From Fidelibacterota bacterium (GTDB taxonomy: Bacteria; Fidelibacterota; Marinisomatia; Marinisomatales; TCS55), in assembly GCA_014239435.1 (NCBI GenBank), contig JAAZYX010000031.1, positions 1-52,129 of the forward strand: DNA of 52,129 nucleotides. The letters are read 5' to 3'. The notes beneath the pieces are model-generated. The model was not told where the DNA came from. It ran no database searches and saw only the letters and a list, made by a program, of their open reading frames with translations. Position numbers and translations under genes: made by a program. Each line of letters starts with the position of its first letter. Positions within the stretch are counted from its first letter, which is position 1. Below are positions 1 to 10,458 of this stretch, in pieces.

Positions 1-117
1 ACGATGAAAGTTACATAAAAATCCTCTTAAGATTCAGGGAAGAAATCACAAAGGCTCAGTATCCTCTTTGCGTTTGCATCCTCCGAGGAAAACTCTGCGA
101 ACCCTGCGGATAAAAAA
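1..117. other. Intergenic stretch downstream of msrA, with a decayed dispersed-repeat look
   Basis: No gene is visible. The stretch carries a 'cacaaaggctcagt' segment followed by 'ctctgcgaaccctgcgg'. This is the general pattern (CACAAAGG ... CTCTGCG ... CTGCGG) of intergenic repeats seen in many bacterial genomes. A similar stretch lies between tdh and kbl near 14884-14960. No convincing terminator for msrA is visible here. Confidence 0.3.
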
Positions 118-687
118 TTACTCCAGTTTCAGCTTTTGCAGCTTCGGCCGAATGACATACGTACAATAGGGCTGGTTCGGATTATTTTTGTAATAATCTT
201 GATGATTATCCTCCGCCAAGAAATATTTTTCCAACGGCAGGATTTGCGTTACTATTTGAGCATCAAACACTTTTTGCGCTTCCTTCACCGAAGCCTCCGC
301 AAGTTTTTTCTGTTCTTCATTATGATAAAAAACAACCGAGCGGTATTGCGTTCCAACATCGTTCCCCTGTTTATTCATGGTAGTCGGATCGTGGCTTTTC
401 CAGAACACTTCCAGCAGTGTATTGTAAGACACTTTCGCCGGATCAAATTCAATACGCGACACTTCTGCATGTCCTGTTGTGCCGGAACAGACTTCCTGAT
501 ACGTCGGATCGGTTGTATTTCCGCCGGCATATCCCACCGATACGGATGATACACCGTCAATTCGATTGAAAACGGCCTCCACACACCAGAAGCATCCCGC
601 GCCAAAAGTAGCGGAATTGTTGAGGTCAGTTTGCGCCATAATCAGAGTCGCCAGCGAAAAAATAATTATGTGCATTAATTTTTTCAT
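118..687 (-). CDS. msrA: Peptide-methionine (S)-S-oxide reductase MsrA, exported
   Basis: Repairs oxidised proteins by reducing methionine-S-sulfoxide. The 189-residue protein has the family active-site motif GCFWC (Cys32, Cys35) directly after an N-terminal extension. A GYAGG segment, the GTTGHAEVSRIEFDP block and a C-terminal PYCTYVIRPK segment with a possible resolving Cys follow. The first 18 residues (MKKLMHIIIFSLATLIMA) look like a signal peptide ending before Gln19, so the enzyme probably acts in the periplasm or, less likely, at the outer surface. The gene lies 37 bases after the SDR gene on the same strand and may share a transcript with aspS. Length is typical for MsrA plus a signal peptide. 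Family assignment is very secure; export is inferred. Confidence 0.95.
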   Translation of the reverse strand: MKKLMHIIIFSLATLIMAQTDLNNSATFGAGCFWCVEAVFNRIDGVSSVSVGYAGGNTTDPTYQEVCSGTTGHAEVSRIEFDPAKVSYNTLLEVFWKSHDPTTMNKQGNDVGTQYRSVVFYHNEEQKKLAEASVKEAQKVFDAQIVTQILPLEKYFLAEDNHQDYYKNNPNQPYCTYVIRPKLQKLKLE

Positions 688-724
688 GAATACTATTTCT
701 TACCTTCATACCGTTTCAAAAGTT

Positions 725-1573
725 TCAGGCCAGGAAGGATTCTGTGATCTGCCACAGCTTTTCCTGATCGGCTTCAACATAAGATGCTGCGTTACTTTTT
801 TTGGGTTTGCATTTGGAAAAATATTTTCCGCTCACACCTTTCACTTCCTCAGATGAAGCAAGATAAATACTTGTTAGTCCGCCTTTAGCCGGAGAAATAG
901 CGCCTACCTTTTTGGCAACATTCAACCCGATCCTTGCGCTGCCGGAATTGTTGTTTCCGAAATTGGTATCTACAAATCCGGGATGAAGGCAATTTACCGT
1001 AATGTTTTTTCCGGAAATTCTGCGATCGAGTTCATAGGTAAACATAATGTTTGCCAGCTTGGATTTACAGTACGCCGGCCAGCCCTTGTATCCGTCAAAT
1101 CCCTGAAGGTCATCAAAGCTCATTTTTGATCCTCGATGTGCATCCGACGCAACATTGACAATTCTAGATGATTTCGTACGCTCAAGCATTTCCATTAGCA
1201 AATATGTCAGCAAATAATAGGCAAGATGATTTAACGCAAATGTCCGCTCAAATCCCTCATCCGTTTTGTCAAATTCACTGAAATAGGCGCCCGCATTATT
1301 GAGCAATACATTCAATTGATCGTATTCAGTTTTAATCTCTTCTGCGAGTTTTCTGACATCTGCCATGGAAGACAAATCGCACGTATGGAATCGAATGTTT
1401 TCGTTTCCAGAATCCTGCGCAATTTCGCTCATTACCCGCTGTCCCTTTTCAGAATTCCGCCCCACAAGCGCCAGAGTGTATCCCTGTTTCGCGAGCTCGG
1501 AAGCAGCCACTTTCCCGATGCCGTCCGTAGCGCCAGTGATACACATTATTTTCCCTGATCCGTGGGATTCCAT
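725..1573 (-). CDS. Short-chain dehydrogenase/reductase (retinol dehydrogenase-like SDR)
   Basis: An NAD(P)-dependent oxidoreductase with a Rossmann fold. Visible motifs are the cofactor-binding TGATDGIG at residues 13-20, NNAG at 92-95, the catalytic Ser143 and the YxxxK pair Tyr168/Lys172. The 'NHLAYYLLTYLL' and 'HPGFVDTNFG' segments resemble the retinol dehydrogenase/WW-oxidoreductase subgroup. Its substrate cannot be told from sequence. The ATG directly abuts the aspS stop codon with no spacer, so the two are almost certainly co-transcribed and may be translationally coupled. The role is open: lipid or aldehyde reduction is plausible, but nothing nearby decides it. Confidence 0.88.
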   Translation of the reverse strand: MESHGSGKIMCITGATDGIGKVAASELAKQGYTLALVGRNSEKGQRVMSEIAQDSGNENIRFHTCDLSSMADVRKLAEEIKTEYDQLNVLLNNAGAYFSEFDKTDEGFERTFALNHLAYYLLTYLLMEMLERTKSSRIVNVASDAHRGSKMSFDDLQGFDGYKGWPAYCKSKLANIMFTYELDRRISGKNITVNCLHPGFVDTNFGNNNSGSARIGLNVAKKVGAISPAKGGLTSIYLASSEEVKGVSGKYFSKCKPKKSNAASYVEADQEKLWQITESFLA

Positions 1574-3325
1574 TTATTTTTTAGACGGTTTAATTTGGAT
1601 GTTGAGCTCGTCCAGCTGGTCTTTTGAAACGGTGCTTGGCGCTTCATCCATAAGCGAGGCGGCGGACGTCGTTTTTGGAAATGCGATTACATCACGGATG
1701 TTGGCGGTTCCTGCCAGCAGCATTACAAGACGGTCAAAGCCGAATGCAATCCCACCGTGCGGCGGAGTGCCGTATTTGAGTGCTTCCACCAAAAATCCAA
1801 AGCGCGCTTTGGCTTCGGCTTCGTCCATTCCGAGCAATTCAAAAATCTTTTGCTGCACCTCCGGCTTATGGTTTCGGATGGAACCGCCGGCAATTTCGTA
1901 GCCGTTCATGGTAAGGTCATAGGCGCGGGAGCTTGCGGAAGCCGGATCGGAATCCAGTTTTTCAATATCTTCTTCTTTCGGCGCTGTAAACGGATGATGC
2001 AGCGCGGCAAATCGGGTTTCTTCTGTTTGGAACATAGGAAAATCCGTTATCCAAACAGGGTTAAAATCATTCACATCCGCAAGCCCTTCCCGTTTTCCAA
2101 GCTCGGTCCTAAGCGCACCCAATGCACTTCGAGATACATCAGCAGAATCGCCGATCATAAACACAATATCACTATCTTCAGCATCGGTTGTTTCTATCAA
2201 TTCTTTTTTCAGATCATCACTAAAAAATTTGGAAATGCCTCCCGTTAGATCCCCATTTTCCGCTTTCATCCACGCCAGCCCTTTGGCGCCGAACGGTTTT
2301 ACGAATTCGGTGAGTTCATCAATGTTTTTTCTGGAATATTGTGCACCGCCTTTTACCGATATCGCTTTCACCATTTCCACTGATTTGAATGCGTTGAATT
2401 CAGACGAATCCGTGATGGATTTTACATCTTTCAGTTCCATCCCAAAGCGTACGTCCGGCTTATCCGATCCGTATGTATTCATGGCTTCGTCGTAAGAAAG
2501 CCTAGGAAATGGATTCGGAAGGTCAATTCCTATCACAGATTTAAAAATATGGCGCGTGAGGCCTTCCATTTCGGAAAGAATCTCATCCTCATCCACGAAT
2601 GACATTTCAATATCAATCTGCGTGAATTCCGGCTGGCGGTCTGCGCGAAGATCTTCATCGCGAAAACATTTTACGATCTGGAAATAGCGGTCAAACCCGC
2701 CGATCATGAGAATTTGTTTATAGATCTGCGGCGATTGCGGCAGCGCGTAAAATTTGCCTTCATGAATTCGGCTCGGCACCAAATAATCCCGTGCGCCTTC
2801 GGGCGTGGATTTCATCAGCATCGGCGTTTCTACTTCCATAAAATTCTGTTTGGATAAATAAGACCGAACCGCCTGGTACGCATTGTGGCGGATGTTCAGG
2901 TTTTCCTGAAGTTCATCAGTCCGCAGTTCTAAATATCTATACTTGAGGCGCAAATCTTCTTCGGCGCTGGATCTATCGGTAATGACAAACGGCAGCGGCG
3001 CCGCTTCGTTCAGCATTTCCATTTCAGAAACGATCACTTCAATCTCGCCTGTTAACAAATCAGCATTAACGGCACCGGCATCTCTTGCCTTCACTGTTCC
3101 GGAAATGCTCAGCACATCTTCCATCGAAAGTTTTTTGGCCGCCTCAAAATCGCCGGAATAATCTTCAGAATTAATCACGATCTGCGTCTTGCCGTATCGG
3201 TCGCGGAGATCTACAAAAATCACCTGCCCATGCAGGCGGACGGTATTCACCCAGCCGTTTAAGATAACGGATGCATCTATATCGTTTGCATTGAGTTCGC
3301 CGCAGGTGTGGGTTCGCATATTCAT
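1574..3325 (-). CDS. aspS: Aspartyl-tRNA synthetase (bacterial type)
   Basis: Charges tRNA-Asp with aspartate. The 583 residues match the bacterial AspRS length, including the GAD insertion domain. The order is an N-terminal OB-fold anticodon-binding domain (VNTVRLHGQVIFVDLRDRYG), class II motif 2 with FRDED, the insertion domain, and motif 3 near the C-terminus (GFDRLVMLLAG). Two in-frame ATGs are close together (3325 and 3319), and the shorter start beginning MRTHTCG is equally plausible. A terminator-like hairpin separates the gene from the ATP synthase operon upstream, so aspS probably has its own promoter within or just before that gap. Whether the enzyme is discriminating for Asp versus Asn cannot be judged here. 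Confidence 0.97.
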   Translation of the reverse strand: MNMRTHTCGELNANDIDASVILNGWVNTVRLHGQVIFVDLRDRYGKTQIVINSEDYSGDFEAAKKLSMEDVLSISGTVKARDAGAVNADLLTGEIEVIVSEMEMLNEAAPLPFVITDRSSAEEDLRLKYRYLELRTDELQENLNIRHNAYQAVRSYLSKQNFMEVETPMLMKSTPEGARDYLVPSRIHEGKFYALPQSPQIYKQILMIGGFDRYFQIVKCFRDEDLRADRQPEFTQIDIEMSFVDEDEILSEMEGLTRHIFKSVIGIDLPNPFPRLSYDEAMNTYGSDKPDVRFGMELKDVKSITDSSEFNAFKSVEMVKAISVKGGAQYSRKNIDELTEFVKPFGAKGLAWMKAENGDLTGGISKFFSDDLKKELIETTDAEDSDIVFMIGDSADVSRSALGALRTELGKREGLADVNDFNPVWITDFPMFQTEETRFAALHHPFTAPKEEDIEKLDSDPASASSRAYDLTMNGYEIAGGSIRNHKPEVQQKIFELLGMDEAEAKARFGFLVEALKYGTPPHGGIAFGFDRLVMLLAGTANIRDVIAFPKTTSAASLMDEAPSTVSKDQLDELNIQIKPSKK

Positions 3326-3340
3326 GAATCGTTCGGTAAT

Positions 3341-3369
3341 AAAAAACCGCCTGTAAATTACGAGCGGTT
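3341..3369 (-). terminator. Rho-independent terminator after atpC
   Basis: Read on the minus strand, AACCGC and GCGGTT form a 6-bp stem with a 13-base loop. The stem is followed by TTTTTTATTA. It sits 22 bases past the atpC stop, at the end of the long parA-to-atpC operon and before aspS. The stem is short, so read-through is possible. Confidence 0.6.
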
Positions 3370-3391
3370 CTTATTCATTGTGAATGTGATT

Positions 3392-3784
3392 TTAGTGGCT
3401 GGAAACTTTCAGGCGGTTCCGTGCGCGTTCCTGAGATTCTTTAGCGCGGTCCTCATCTTTTTCCGCTTCCGAAAACCGTTCCTTTGCCCGTTCCAGCGCT
3501 TCTTCCGCGCGGGTTGAATCAATCTCGGTTGAGGGCTCCGCCGTCTCTACCAAAAGCTGCACCTTCTCTTTGGTAATTTCAGCAAATCCGCCGCTGATGG
3601 CAAAATATTCTTCCTTGCCGCTGATCGTTGCCTTCACCTCACCAATCGCCAGTGCAATGATGCCCTCGCGGTGATTCGCCATAATTCCGAATTCACCATC
3701 CAATCCGGGGCAGCGGGCATACGTGACTTCGCTTTCTTCAATCTTGCGGGTCGGCGTTACAATTTCCAGAGGAAAAGATTTCAT
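3392..3784 (-). CDS. atpC: F1Fo ATP synthase epsilon subunit
   Basis: The central-stalk subunit that couples and inhibits F1. The 130 residues have the N-terminal beta-sandwich pattern (MKSFPLEIVTPTRKI..., GEFGIMANHREGIIALAIGEV, YFAISGGFAEI) and a charged C-terminal helical hairpin rich in Glu, Arg and Lys. Length and order (last gene after beta) are typical. Its ATG directly follows the beta stop codon with no gap, which suggests translational coupling. Confidence 0.95.
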   Translation of the reverse strand: MKSFPLEIVTPTRKIEESEVTYARCPGLDGEFGIMANHREGIIALAIGEVKATISGKEEYFAISGGFAEITKEKVQLLVETAEPSTEIDSTRAEEALERAKERFSEAEKDEDRAKESQERARNRLKVSSH

Positions 3785-5200
<1,416 letters not shown>

Positions 5201-6055
5201 TTAGCCGGACAGCGCTTCTGCGCCGCTCACAATTTCGAGCATTTCTGTCGTAATTGCAGCTTGTCGGGCTTTGTTAAATTCCAATGTTAAATCTTTGATC
5301 ATATCTTCCGCGTTCGACGTGGCATTTTCCATAGCCAACATCCGTGCTGCCTGTTCGCTTGCATAGGATTCCAAAAGATATTTCCACATTTGCACATTCA
5401 AATGGCGCGGCACGAGAGACTTTACCAATACGTCTTTTGAGGGTTCATATAATCGGTCTTTTGATCCGGATTCCGATCCATCGAAAACCAGCGGCAGCAG
5501 CAATTCCGAGATTGTTTCCTGAGTCGCCACATTTACAAATTCATCATACACCACATGAATTTCATCCACGATCCTCGATGTAAAATGACCGATAATTCCA
5601 TCTCCAATCGTCATCGCATCGGAGAAAGACAAATCATTCCAAAAATCCAGATGGCTATCAATAATGGTATATTCCCGCCTCTTGAAATGGTCGCGTGCTT
5701 TTTTCCCGATGCAGAAAAGATCTACCGTGTCTTTTCCTATAGCATCAATTTCGGCTTGCGCGATTTTCAGAATGTTTGTATTGAATGCGCCGGCAAATCC
5801 ACGGTCGGAGGTAACCACAACGTAGGCAACTCGGTTGACTTCCCGTACTTCAAGCAGCGGAAGCAAATCTCGATCCACTTCCGGCAATAAATTGTTGATG
5901 ACATCTTTCAAACTTCTGCTGTACGGACGCGCCTGTTCCATCCGTTCTTGAGCGCGCCGCATTTTGGCAGCCGCAACCATCTTCATGGCTTTGGTGACTT
6001 TCTGGATGCTTGTTACCGATTTAATCCGGTCGCGGATATCCTTCAGGTTTGCCAT
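5201..6055 (-). CDS. atpG: F1Fo ATP synthase gamma subunit
   Basis: Rotary shaft of F1. The 284 residues begin MANLKDIRDRIKSVTSIQKVTKAMKMVAAAKMRRAQ, the highly conserved N-terminal helix, here read as consecutive segments. The central SDRGFAGAFN motif and the C-terminal helix with EFNKARQAAITTEMLEIVSGA are also present. It lies 3 bases after alpha's stop codon on the same transcript. Length is typical. Confidence 0.96.
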   Translation of the reverse strand: MANLKDIRDRIKSVTSIQKVTKAMKMVAAAKMRRAQERMEQARPYSRSLKDVINNLLPEVDRDLLPLLEVREVNRVAYVVVTSDRGFAGAFNTNILKIAQAEIDAIGKDTVDLFCIGKKARDHFKRREYTIIDSHLDFWNDLSFSDAMTIGDGIIGHFTSRIVDEIHVVYDEFVNVATQETISELLLPLVFDGSESGSKDRLYEPSKDVLVKSLVPRHLNVQMWKYLLESYASEQAARMLAMENATSNAEDMIKDLTLEFNKARQAAITTEMLEIVSGAEALSG

Positions 6056-6058
6056 GCG

Positions 6059-7582
6059 TTACGCAGTGAATCCCTGTTTGAAATCGGAAATGGCTTTTTC
6101 AAGTTTTTCTGCCATTTCATCGCTGAGGGCACCTTCGGAAACGATGGCATTCATGACCTTAGAAGCGTTCGCTTCGAGATAATCAAGAAGTCCTTTTTCA
6201 AAATCTGCAACTTGCGAAGGGTCTAAACTGTCTAAATGTCCTTTCGCGCCGGCGAAAATGATGGCAATCTGATTTTCAACACTCATTGGCACGTATTGAT
6301 TCTGCTTTAGAATTTCCACCATGCGCTCGCCGCGAGTCAGCTGTGCCAACGTTCCCTTATCCAGATCCGAGCCGAATTTGGTAAAGGCTTCCAATTCGCG
6401 GTATTGGGCAAGATCAAGTCTTAATGTTCCGGCAATACTTTTCATTGCCTTGATTTGGGCATTTCCACCCACACGGGATACGGAAAGTCCTACATCAATC
6501 GCAGGACGAATGCCGGAATTGAAGAGATTTGTTTCGAGATAAATCTGACCGTCCGTAATGGAAATCACGTTTGTCGGAATGTACGCCGCGACGTCGCCTT
6601 CCTGTGTTTCGATAATTGGAAGCGCAGTTAGCGATCCTCCCCCTAGCGATTCGTTCAATTTGGACGCGCGCTCCAAAAGGCGGCTGTGCAAATAGAACAC
6701 ATCTCCGGGGAATGCTTCACGGCCCGGAGGTCGGCGAAGTACCAACGACATTTGGCGGTACGCCACAGCCTGTTTGGACAAATCATCATAGATAATGAGG
6801 GCGTGCTTTCCGTTGTCTCTGAAATATTCTCCCATGGCGCACCCCGAATACGGCGCAATGTATTGAATCGGTGCAGGATCAGAAGCGTTAGCAGCCACAA
6901 CGGTCGTGTATTCCATGGCGCCATTTGCCTCGAGTTCATTTACGATAGAAGCAACGGTTGACGCTTTTTGTCCGATCGCCACATAAATACAGTAAACAGG
7001 TTTGTCGGTTTTATGGGTTGATTTCTGATTGATAATTGCATCAATAGCGACAGCCGTTTTCCCGGTCTGCCGATCGCCGATAATAAGTTCACGCTGTCCG
7101 CGACCGATAGGAATCATACTGTCAATCGCTTTAATGCCGGTTTGGAGAGGTTCATTTACAGGAGACCGTGCCATCACACCGAGCGCTTTCCGTTCAATCG
7201 GAAGAGTTTCATTCGATTCAATTGCCGCTTTCCCGTCAATGGCCTGCCCAAGCGGATTGACCACGCGTCCCAGCATCGCTTCCCCCACAGGCACTTCGAC
7301 TACACGACCGGTTCGTTTGGCAAGATCGCCTTCTTTTACGAGACGGCTGTCACCAAACAACACAAGTCCGACATTGTCCTCTTCCAGATTTAGCGCCATT
7401 CCAAACACGCCGTTCGGAAGTTCAACGAGCTCAGAGCTCATCACATTTTCGAGGCCGCTAACGCGGGCAACTCCATCGCCGATCTGAATGACTTCGCCTA
7501 CTTCCGCCACATCAAATGAGACATCGAATTGTGCGATTTGTTCTTTCAGTAATTCTGCTATACTGTCTGTTTTAATTTCCAT
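6059..7582 (-). CDS. atpA: F1Fo ATP synthase alpha subunit
   Basis: Non-catalytic nucleotide-binding subunit of F1. The 507 residues include Walker [28 protein letters not shown], the [26 protein letters not shown] block (here in two parts) and the signature [14 protein letters not shown]. The N-terminal segment that contacts delta ([15 protein letters not shown]) is intact. The gene follows delta after 15 bases and precedes gamma by 3 bases. Confidence 0.98.
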   Translation of the reverse strand: MEIKTDSIAELLKEQIAQFDVSFDVAEVGEVIQIGDGVARVSGLENVMSSELVELPNGVFGMALNLEEDNVGLVLFGDSRLVKEGDLAKRTGRVVEVPVGEAMLGRVVNPLGQAIDGKAAIESNETLPIERKALGVMARSPVNEPLQTGIKAIDSMIPIGRGQRELIIGDRQTGKTAVAIDAIINQKSTHKTDKPVYCIYVAIGQKASTVASIVNELEANGAMEYTTVVAANASDPAPIQYIAPYSGCAMGEYFRDNGKHALIIYDDLSKQAVAYRQMSLVLRRPPGREAFPGDVFYLHSRLLERASKLNESLGGGSLTALPIIETQEGDVAAYIPTNVISITDGQIYLETNLFNSGIRPAIDVGLSVSRVGGNAQIKAMKSIAGTLRLDLAQYRELEAFTKFGSDLDKGTLAQLTRGERMVEILKQNQYVPMSVENQIAIIFAGAKGHLDSLDPSQVADFEKGLLDYLEANASKVMNAIVSEGALSDEMAEKLEKAISDFKQGFTA

Positions 7583-7597
7583 TGTTTTCCTTTTGAA

Positions 7598-8134
7598 TTA
7601 GGATGATACAAATGTGTCGCGCATCCTTTTCAGCTGCTGCTGAAGCGATGCATCTAAATAGGTGTCTTCCACCCGAAGTTTGATTCCACCGAGCAAATCC
7701 GGTTTTACCTCAACGATGAGATCTGAATTTTTTCCGAGAATTTCATCCAGCCGCGATTTCAGCGAAGCCGTTTCAGATTCGTCATACTCCTCCGCTACTT
7801 CTGCTCGTACCGATACAATTCCAAGTTCATCTTTGGCCAATTTTTGGTATGCAGTGCACACTTGGCGTACCGTTGAAACGGATCGGTCTTCCGACGCTAA
7901 AGCAAGAAATTCAATTACCACGGCGTGGCACTGGTTTGTCAGCGTTTTTTGAAGAACCTCCTTCTTCTGATCGGACTTGATTTTTTTAGACTGAAGGAAG
8001 GCACGAAAACCGGCATCCTGTTTGAGCCAAGATTCCACCCGATTCAACGAATGCATTACATCCTCAACTGCGTTTAGTTTTTTGGCTACGGCAAGGATGC
8101 TTTTGGCATATTGACTGCCTTTTGAGCTATGCAT
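7598..8134 (-). CDS. atpH: F1Fo ATP synthase delta subunit
   Basis: Peripheral-stalk subunit linking alpha to the b dimer (OSCP homologue). The 178 residues fit the family: an N-terminal helical bundle (SQYAKSILAVAKKL...), then the C-terminal DPDLLGGI-like block, here VKPDLLGGIKLRVEDTYLDASL followed by QLKRM. The start overlaps the end of atpF by 8 bases, as is usual for this pair. Confidence 0.93.
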   Translation of the reverse strand: MHSSKGSQYAKSILAVAKKLNAVEDVMHSLNRVESWLKQDAGFRAFLQSKKIKSDQKKEVLQKTLTNQCHAVVIEFLALASEDRSVSTVRQVCTAYQKLAKDELGIVSVRAEVAEEYDESETASLKSRLDEILGKNSDLIVEVKPDLLGGIKLRVEDTYLDASLQQQLKRMRDTFVSS

Positions 8135-8630
8135 CGAACTGTTTGACTTCCTTCAGAGATTCATCAATCAGCGCTCGGTTTTCATCGGCACTGAGGTTTT
8201 TCTTAATCAGCTTTTCGGCGACAGAAATGGAAAGGTCAGCAACCTCATGTTTGATTTCGCTGATGGCTTTGTTCTTTTCCGCCCGAATGTCCTCTTCTGC
8301 CTTTTTCAGCAGTTTTGACGCCTGTTCTTTGGTTTCCCGGATGGTATCCTCTTTGATTTTCTGGGAGGCATTTTTCCCTTCGGTAAGGATGGACTGTGCT
8401 TCAGATCGTGCCTTGGCAACAATCGCATCACCTTCCGAGGTCAGCCGTTCCAGTTCCTCTTTTGCTCTTTCGGCATCATCCAGCGATTGCCGGATGGTGT
8501 CTTCCCTGCTTTCCAAATACTGCAATAGCGGTTTCCAGGCAAACTTTGCCAAAACGCCAAAAAGCAGCAGAAAGGTCAGGATGGTCCAAATAAACAGACC
8601 CGGATCAAGCTGGACTAATGGATTATCCAT
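8127..8630 (-). CDS. atpF: F1Fo ATP synthase b subunit
   Basis: Peripheral-stalk subunit. The 167-residue protein has one N-terminal membrane helix (about residues 8-30, LDPGLFIWTILTFLLLFGVLAKFAWKPL in two overlapping segments). A long, highly charged coiled-coil region without helix breakers follows. The 'FAWKPLLQYLESREDTI' junction is typical of b subunits. Only one b-type gene is present, so a homodimer is expected. Confidence 0.95.
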   Translation of the reverse strand: MDNPLVQLDPGLFIWTILTFLLLFGVLAKFAWKPLLQYLESREDTIRQSLDDAERAKEELERLTSEGDAIVAKARSEAQSILTEGKNASQKIKEDTIRETKEQASKLLKKAEEDIRAEKNKAISEIKHEVADLSISVAEKLIKKNLSADENRALIDESLKEVKQFDA

Positions 8631-8648
8631 AAATGGTTCCGGTTGCTA

Positions 8649-8873
8649 TTATTTCATGAGGACAATCAAAAGCGCAAACACTTCGCCCAGAATTGCCACA
8701 CCTTCGAGCAGGAACAGAGGTAAGTTAACTGCGCCTGTAATTTTATCGGCGGCTTCAGGCTGACGCGCAATTCCTTCTGCGGCAGCGGCTGCCAAGCGTC
8801 CAATGCCTAGACTGGCACCGATCACAATGAGTCCCAGACCCAATCCTACTCCAAACAAATGAAGATTTTCCAT
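8649..8873 (-). CDS. atpE: F1Fo ATP synthase c subunit (rotor ring)
   Basis: Forms the ion-carrying rotor ring. The 74 residues form a two-helix hairpin: glycine-rich helix 1 (GVGLGLGLIVIGASLGIG), the polar loop ARQPEA (residues 36-41) and helix 2. Aligning LLEGVAIL with the usual LIEGVAL places the ion-binding carboxylate at Glu57. Helix 1 has no Gln and Glu57 is followed by Gly, so the Na+-binding signature is absent and proton use is expected. Helix 2 carries a second glutamate, Glu64, seven residues later, which is not typical. A good AAGGAG ribosome-binding site precedes the ATG. Confidence 0.96.
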   Translation of the reverse strand: MENLHLFGVGLGLGLIVIGASLGIGRLAAAAAEGIARQPEAADKITGAVNLPLFLLEGVAILGEVFALLIVLMK

Positions 8874-8898
8874 CTTTCGTTTCTCCTTTTATCTTTGA

Positions 8899-9828
8899 TT
8901 AATGATGCACATTAATTGCCATACCTATAAATACGGCTGACAATAGTGTAAAAACATAAGCCTGCACCAAGACAACAATTATTTCTAATCCTGAAATAGC
9001 TGTAGCCATTGGTATTGAAAAAAGTGCCGCACTCAATCCGGTTACGGTACTGTGAAACATGTCAGCAAAAATTGCCATAAATGATAAAATAGCTAAAATT
9101 GCGATATGACCCCCTGTCATGTTTGCTGCCAATCGCATCGTTAATGCAAACGGTTTTACGAACATGCCAATAATTTCAATGGGGATTAAGATAATGTACA
9201 CGGGCCAAGCCAGTCCGTGCGGTACTAAATTTTTCCAATGACTAAAAAAGCCATGGGCTCGAATCCCGGCTACCATAATGGCAAAGAAAGTAATCACCGC
9301 CAATCCGGCAGTTACATTGAAATTACCCGTGGGCGTTGTTCCGCCGTGCAATAGTTGGTTTATAAAATTGTGGTTGTTATTCGCCGGTACTTGAAATACA
9401 AACCGGTTCACTGCTCCAAGCAAATCGAAGATAGGAATCAATCCGATTGCATTCGCAAAAAGAATAAAGAAGAAAAACGTTAAAACCAGCGGTGCCCATG
9501 TCATCACCCATTTTGGCCCAACATTCGGCCTGACAAGACTATCCCTAATAAACTGAACAACTGCTTCAAGAAGGTTCATCCATCCTTTGGGGATCGGGCG
9601 GCTGGATTGCAGATATTTTCTGACAGGGATGATGATAGCAACACATGCAATGGCGGCAACTACCCACAGCATGAGTACGTGTTTGGTAACGGAAAAATCA
9701 ATACCAAACAGCGTTGGTAAATGGATAAGCGGATGTGAAATGTCTGAGTTGGAAACGTGGTGGATAATGTTGTTTCCCACCTGATCCATCACACTGGCGG
9801 AAGCGTGTCCGGCGTTAGTTGCGCTCAT
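8899..9828 (-). CDS. atpB: F1Fo ATP synthase a subunit
   Basis: Provides the proton half-channels facing the c ring. The 309-residue protein has five to six membrane helices. The essential arginine lies in ALTMRLAANMTGGH (Arg232), and a conserved C-terminal helix reads QAYVFTLLSAVFIGMAI. It is longer than the E. coli subunit (271 residues) because of a roughly 45-residue hydrophilic N-terminal segment rich in His, Asn and Ser before the first helix. Such extensions are common outside Proteobacteria. It starts the core ATP synthase part of the operon, 37 bases after a small membrane protein. Confidence 0.96.
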   Translation of the reverse strand: MSATNAGHASASVMDQVGNNIIHHVSNSDISHPLIHLPTLFGIDFSVTKHVLMLWVVAAIACVAIIIPVRKYLQSSRPIPKGWMNLLEAVVQFIRDSLVRPNVGPKWVMTWAPLVLTFFFFILFANAIGLIPIFDLLGAVNRFVFQVPANNNHNFINQLLHGGTTPTGNFNVTAGLAVITFFAIMVAGIRAHGFFSHWKNLVPHGLAWPVYIILIPIEIIGMFVKPFALTMRLAANMTGGHIAILAILSFMAIFADMFHSTVTGLSAALFSIPMATAISGLEIIVVLVQAYVFTLLSAVFIGMAINVHH

Positions 9829-9865
9829 ATTACAATTGCTCTACTTCGGTTGTTAAATGTTCAGC

Positions 9866-10213
9866 TTACGTATTTAGATTTTTTATAATGATAGCTTCCA
9901 GTGCATGAAGCCCTAGAAAAAAGCCCGAAAAACTACACATGAAAGGCACCGGTTCAAAACCATAAAGTTGGAAAATTACAATGATGAAAGCGCCATAATA
10001 GATTAGTTTGATAAGAAACCCAATTTGAAGCGATTTTGTAACGGAATGCGGATCTTTTTTTGCCGCACGAATTGTCATAAAAGTTGAACCAAGCCATGCT
10101 ATGGCCGGACCGAGCCATCCAAAAAATATTTCAGTCCGAAATTCGGGAAACATAAACCCGGAAAACCCCGCGATTCCTATTGAAGCAAACAGCCCGTAAT
10201 AAAAGATGTTCAA
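9866..10213 (-). CDS. Small ATP-synthase-associated membrane protein (AtpI-like)
   Basis: The 115 residues hold about four membrane helices, including an N-terminal pair and IKLIYYGAFIIVIFQLYGF. Sequence conservation that I can recognise is weak. Its position, between the AtpZ-like gene (4-base ATGA-type overlap) and atpB, is that of AtpI/subunit I, which helps assemble the c ring or load Mg2+. The 'FLIKLIYYGAFIIV' stretch resembles the 'lvkmllyGv' helix of AtpI relatives. The function is inferred mainly from position. Confidence 0.65.
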   Translation of the reverse strand: MNIFYYGLFASIGIAGFSGFMFPEFRTEIFFGWLGPAIAWLGSTFMTIRAAKKDPHSVTKSLQIGFLIKLIYYGAFIIVIFQLYGFEPVPFMCSFSGFFLGLHALEAIIIKNLNT

Positions 10214-10458
10214 GATCGTCCTCCCCAGATAGATTTTGCGAGATGATAGAATCCCGCCGCCAATCCAATACCAAGCCCAATCAGCACACCGGTCGGAGCA
10301 GAATCATATTTGGAATCAATGAAATATCCTAAAAGGGTAAAAAGCAAAATGGAACCTAGCAAGGTGTATGAAGCGCTCGCTGCCGGCCCCGACTGAGACA
10401 CAAATTTTTGAAATGCGGCGAGTCCCCGGGAAAAATTCCGCGAGGGTTTATCGGTCAT
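10210..10458 (-). CDS. AtpZ/AtpI family protein
   Basis: The 82 residues contain two membrane helices (SYTLLGSILLFTLLGYFID and PTGVLIGLGIGLAAGFYHL). The G.LLD.-type turn between them, here LLGYFIDSKYDSAPTG, and the end 'LAKSIW' are characteristic of the small AtpZ (F0F1-ATPase subunit/Ca2+-Mg2+ transporter) family. This family is encoded upstream of ATP synthase operons. Its start overlaps the bactofilin stop by four bases and its stop overlaps the next gene by four. A role in Mg2+ supply or ring assembly is known only in a few relatives. Confidence 0.8.
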   Translation of the reverse strand: MTDKPSRNFSRGLAAFQKFVSQSGPAASASYTLLGSILLFTLLGYFIDSKYDSAPTGVLIGLGIGLAAGFYHLAKSIWGGRS

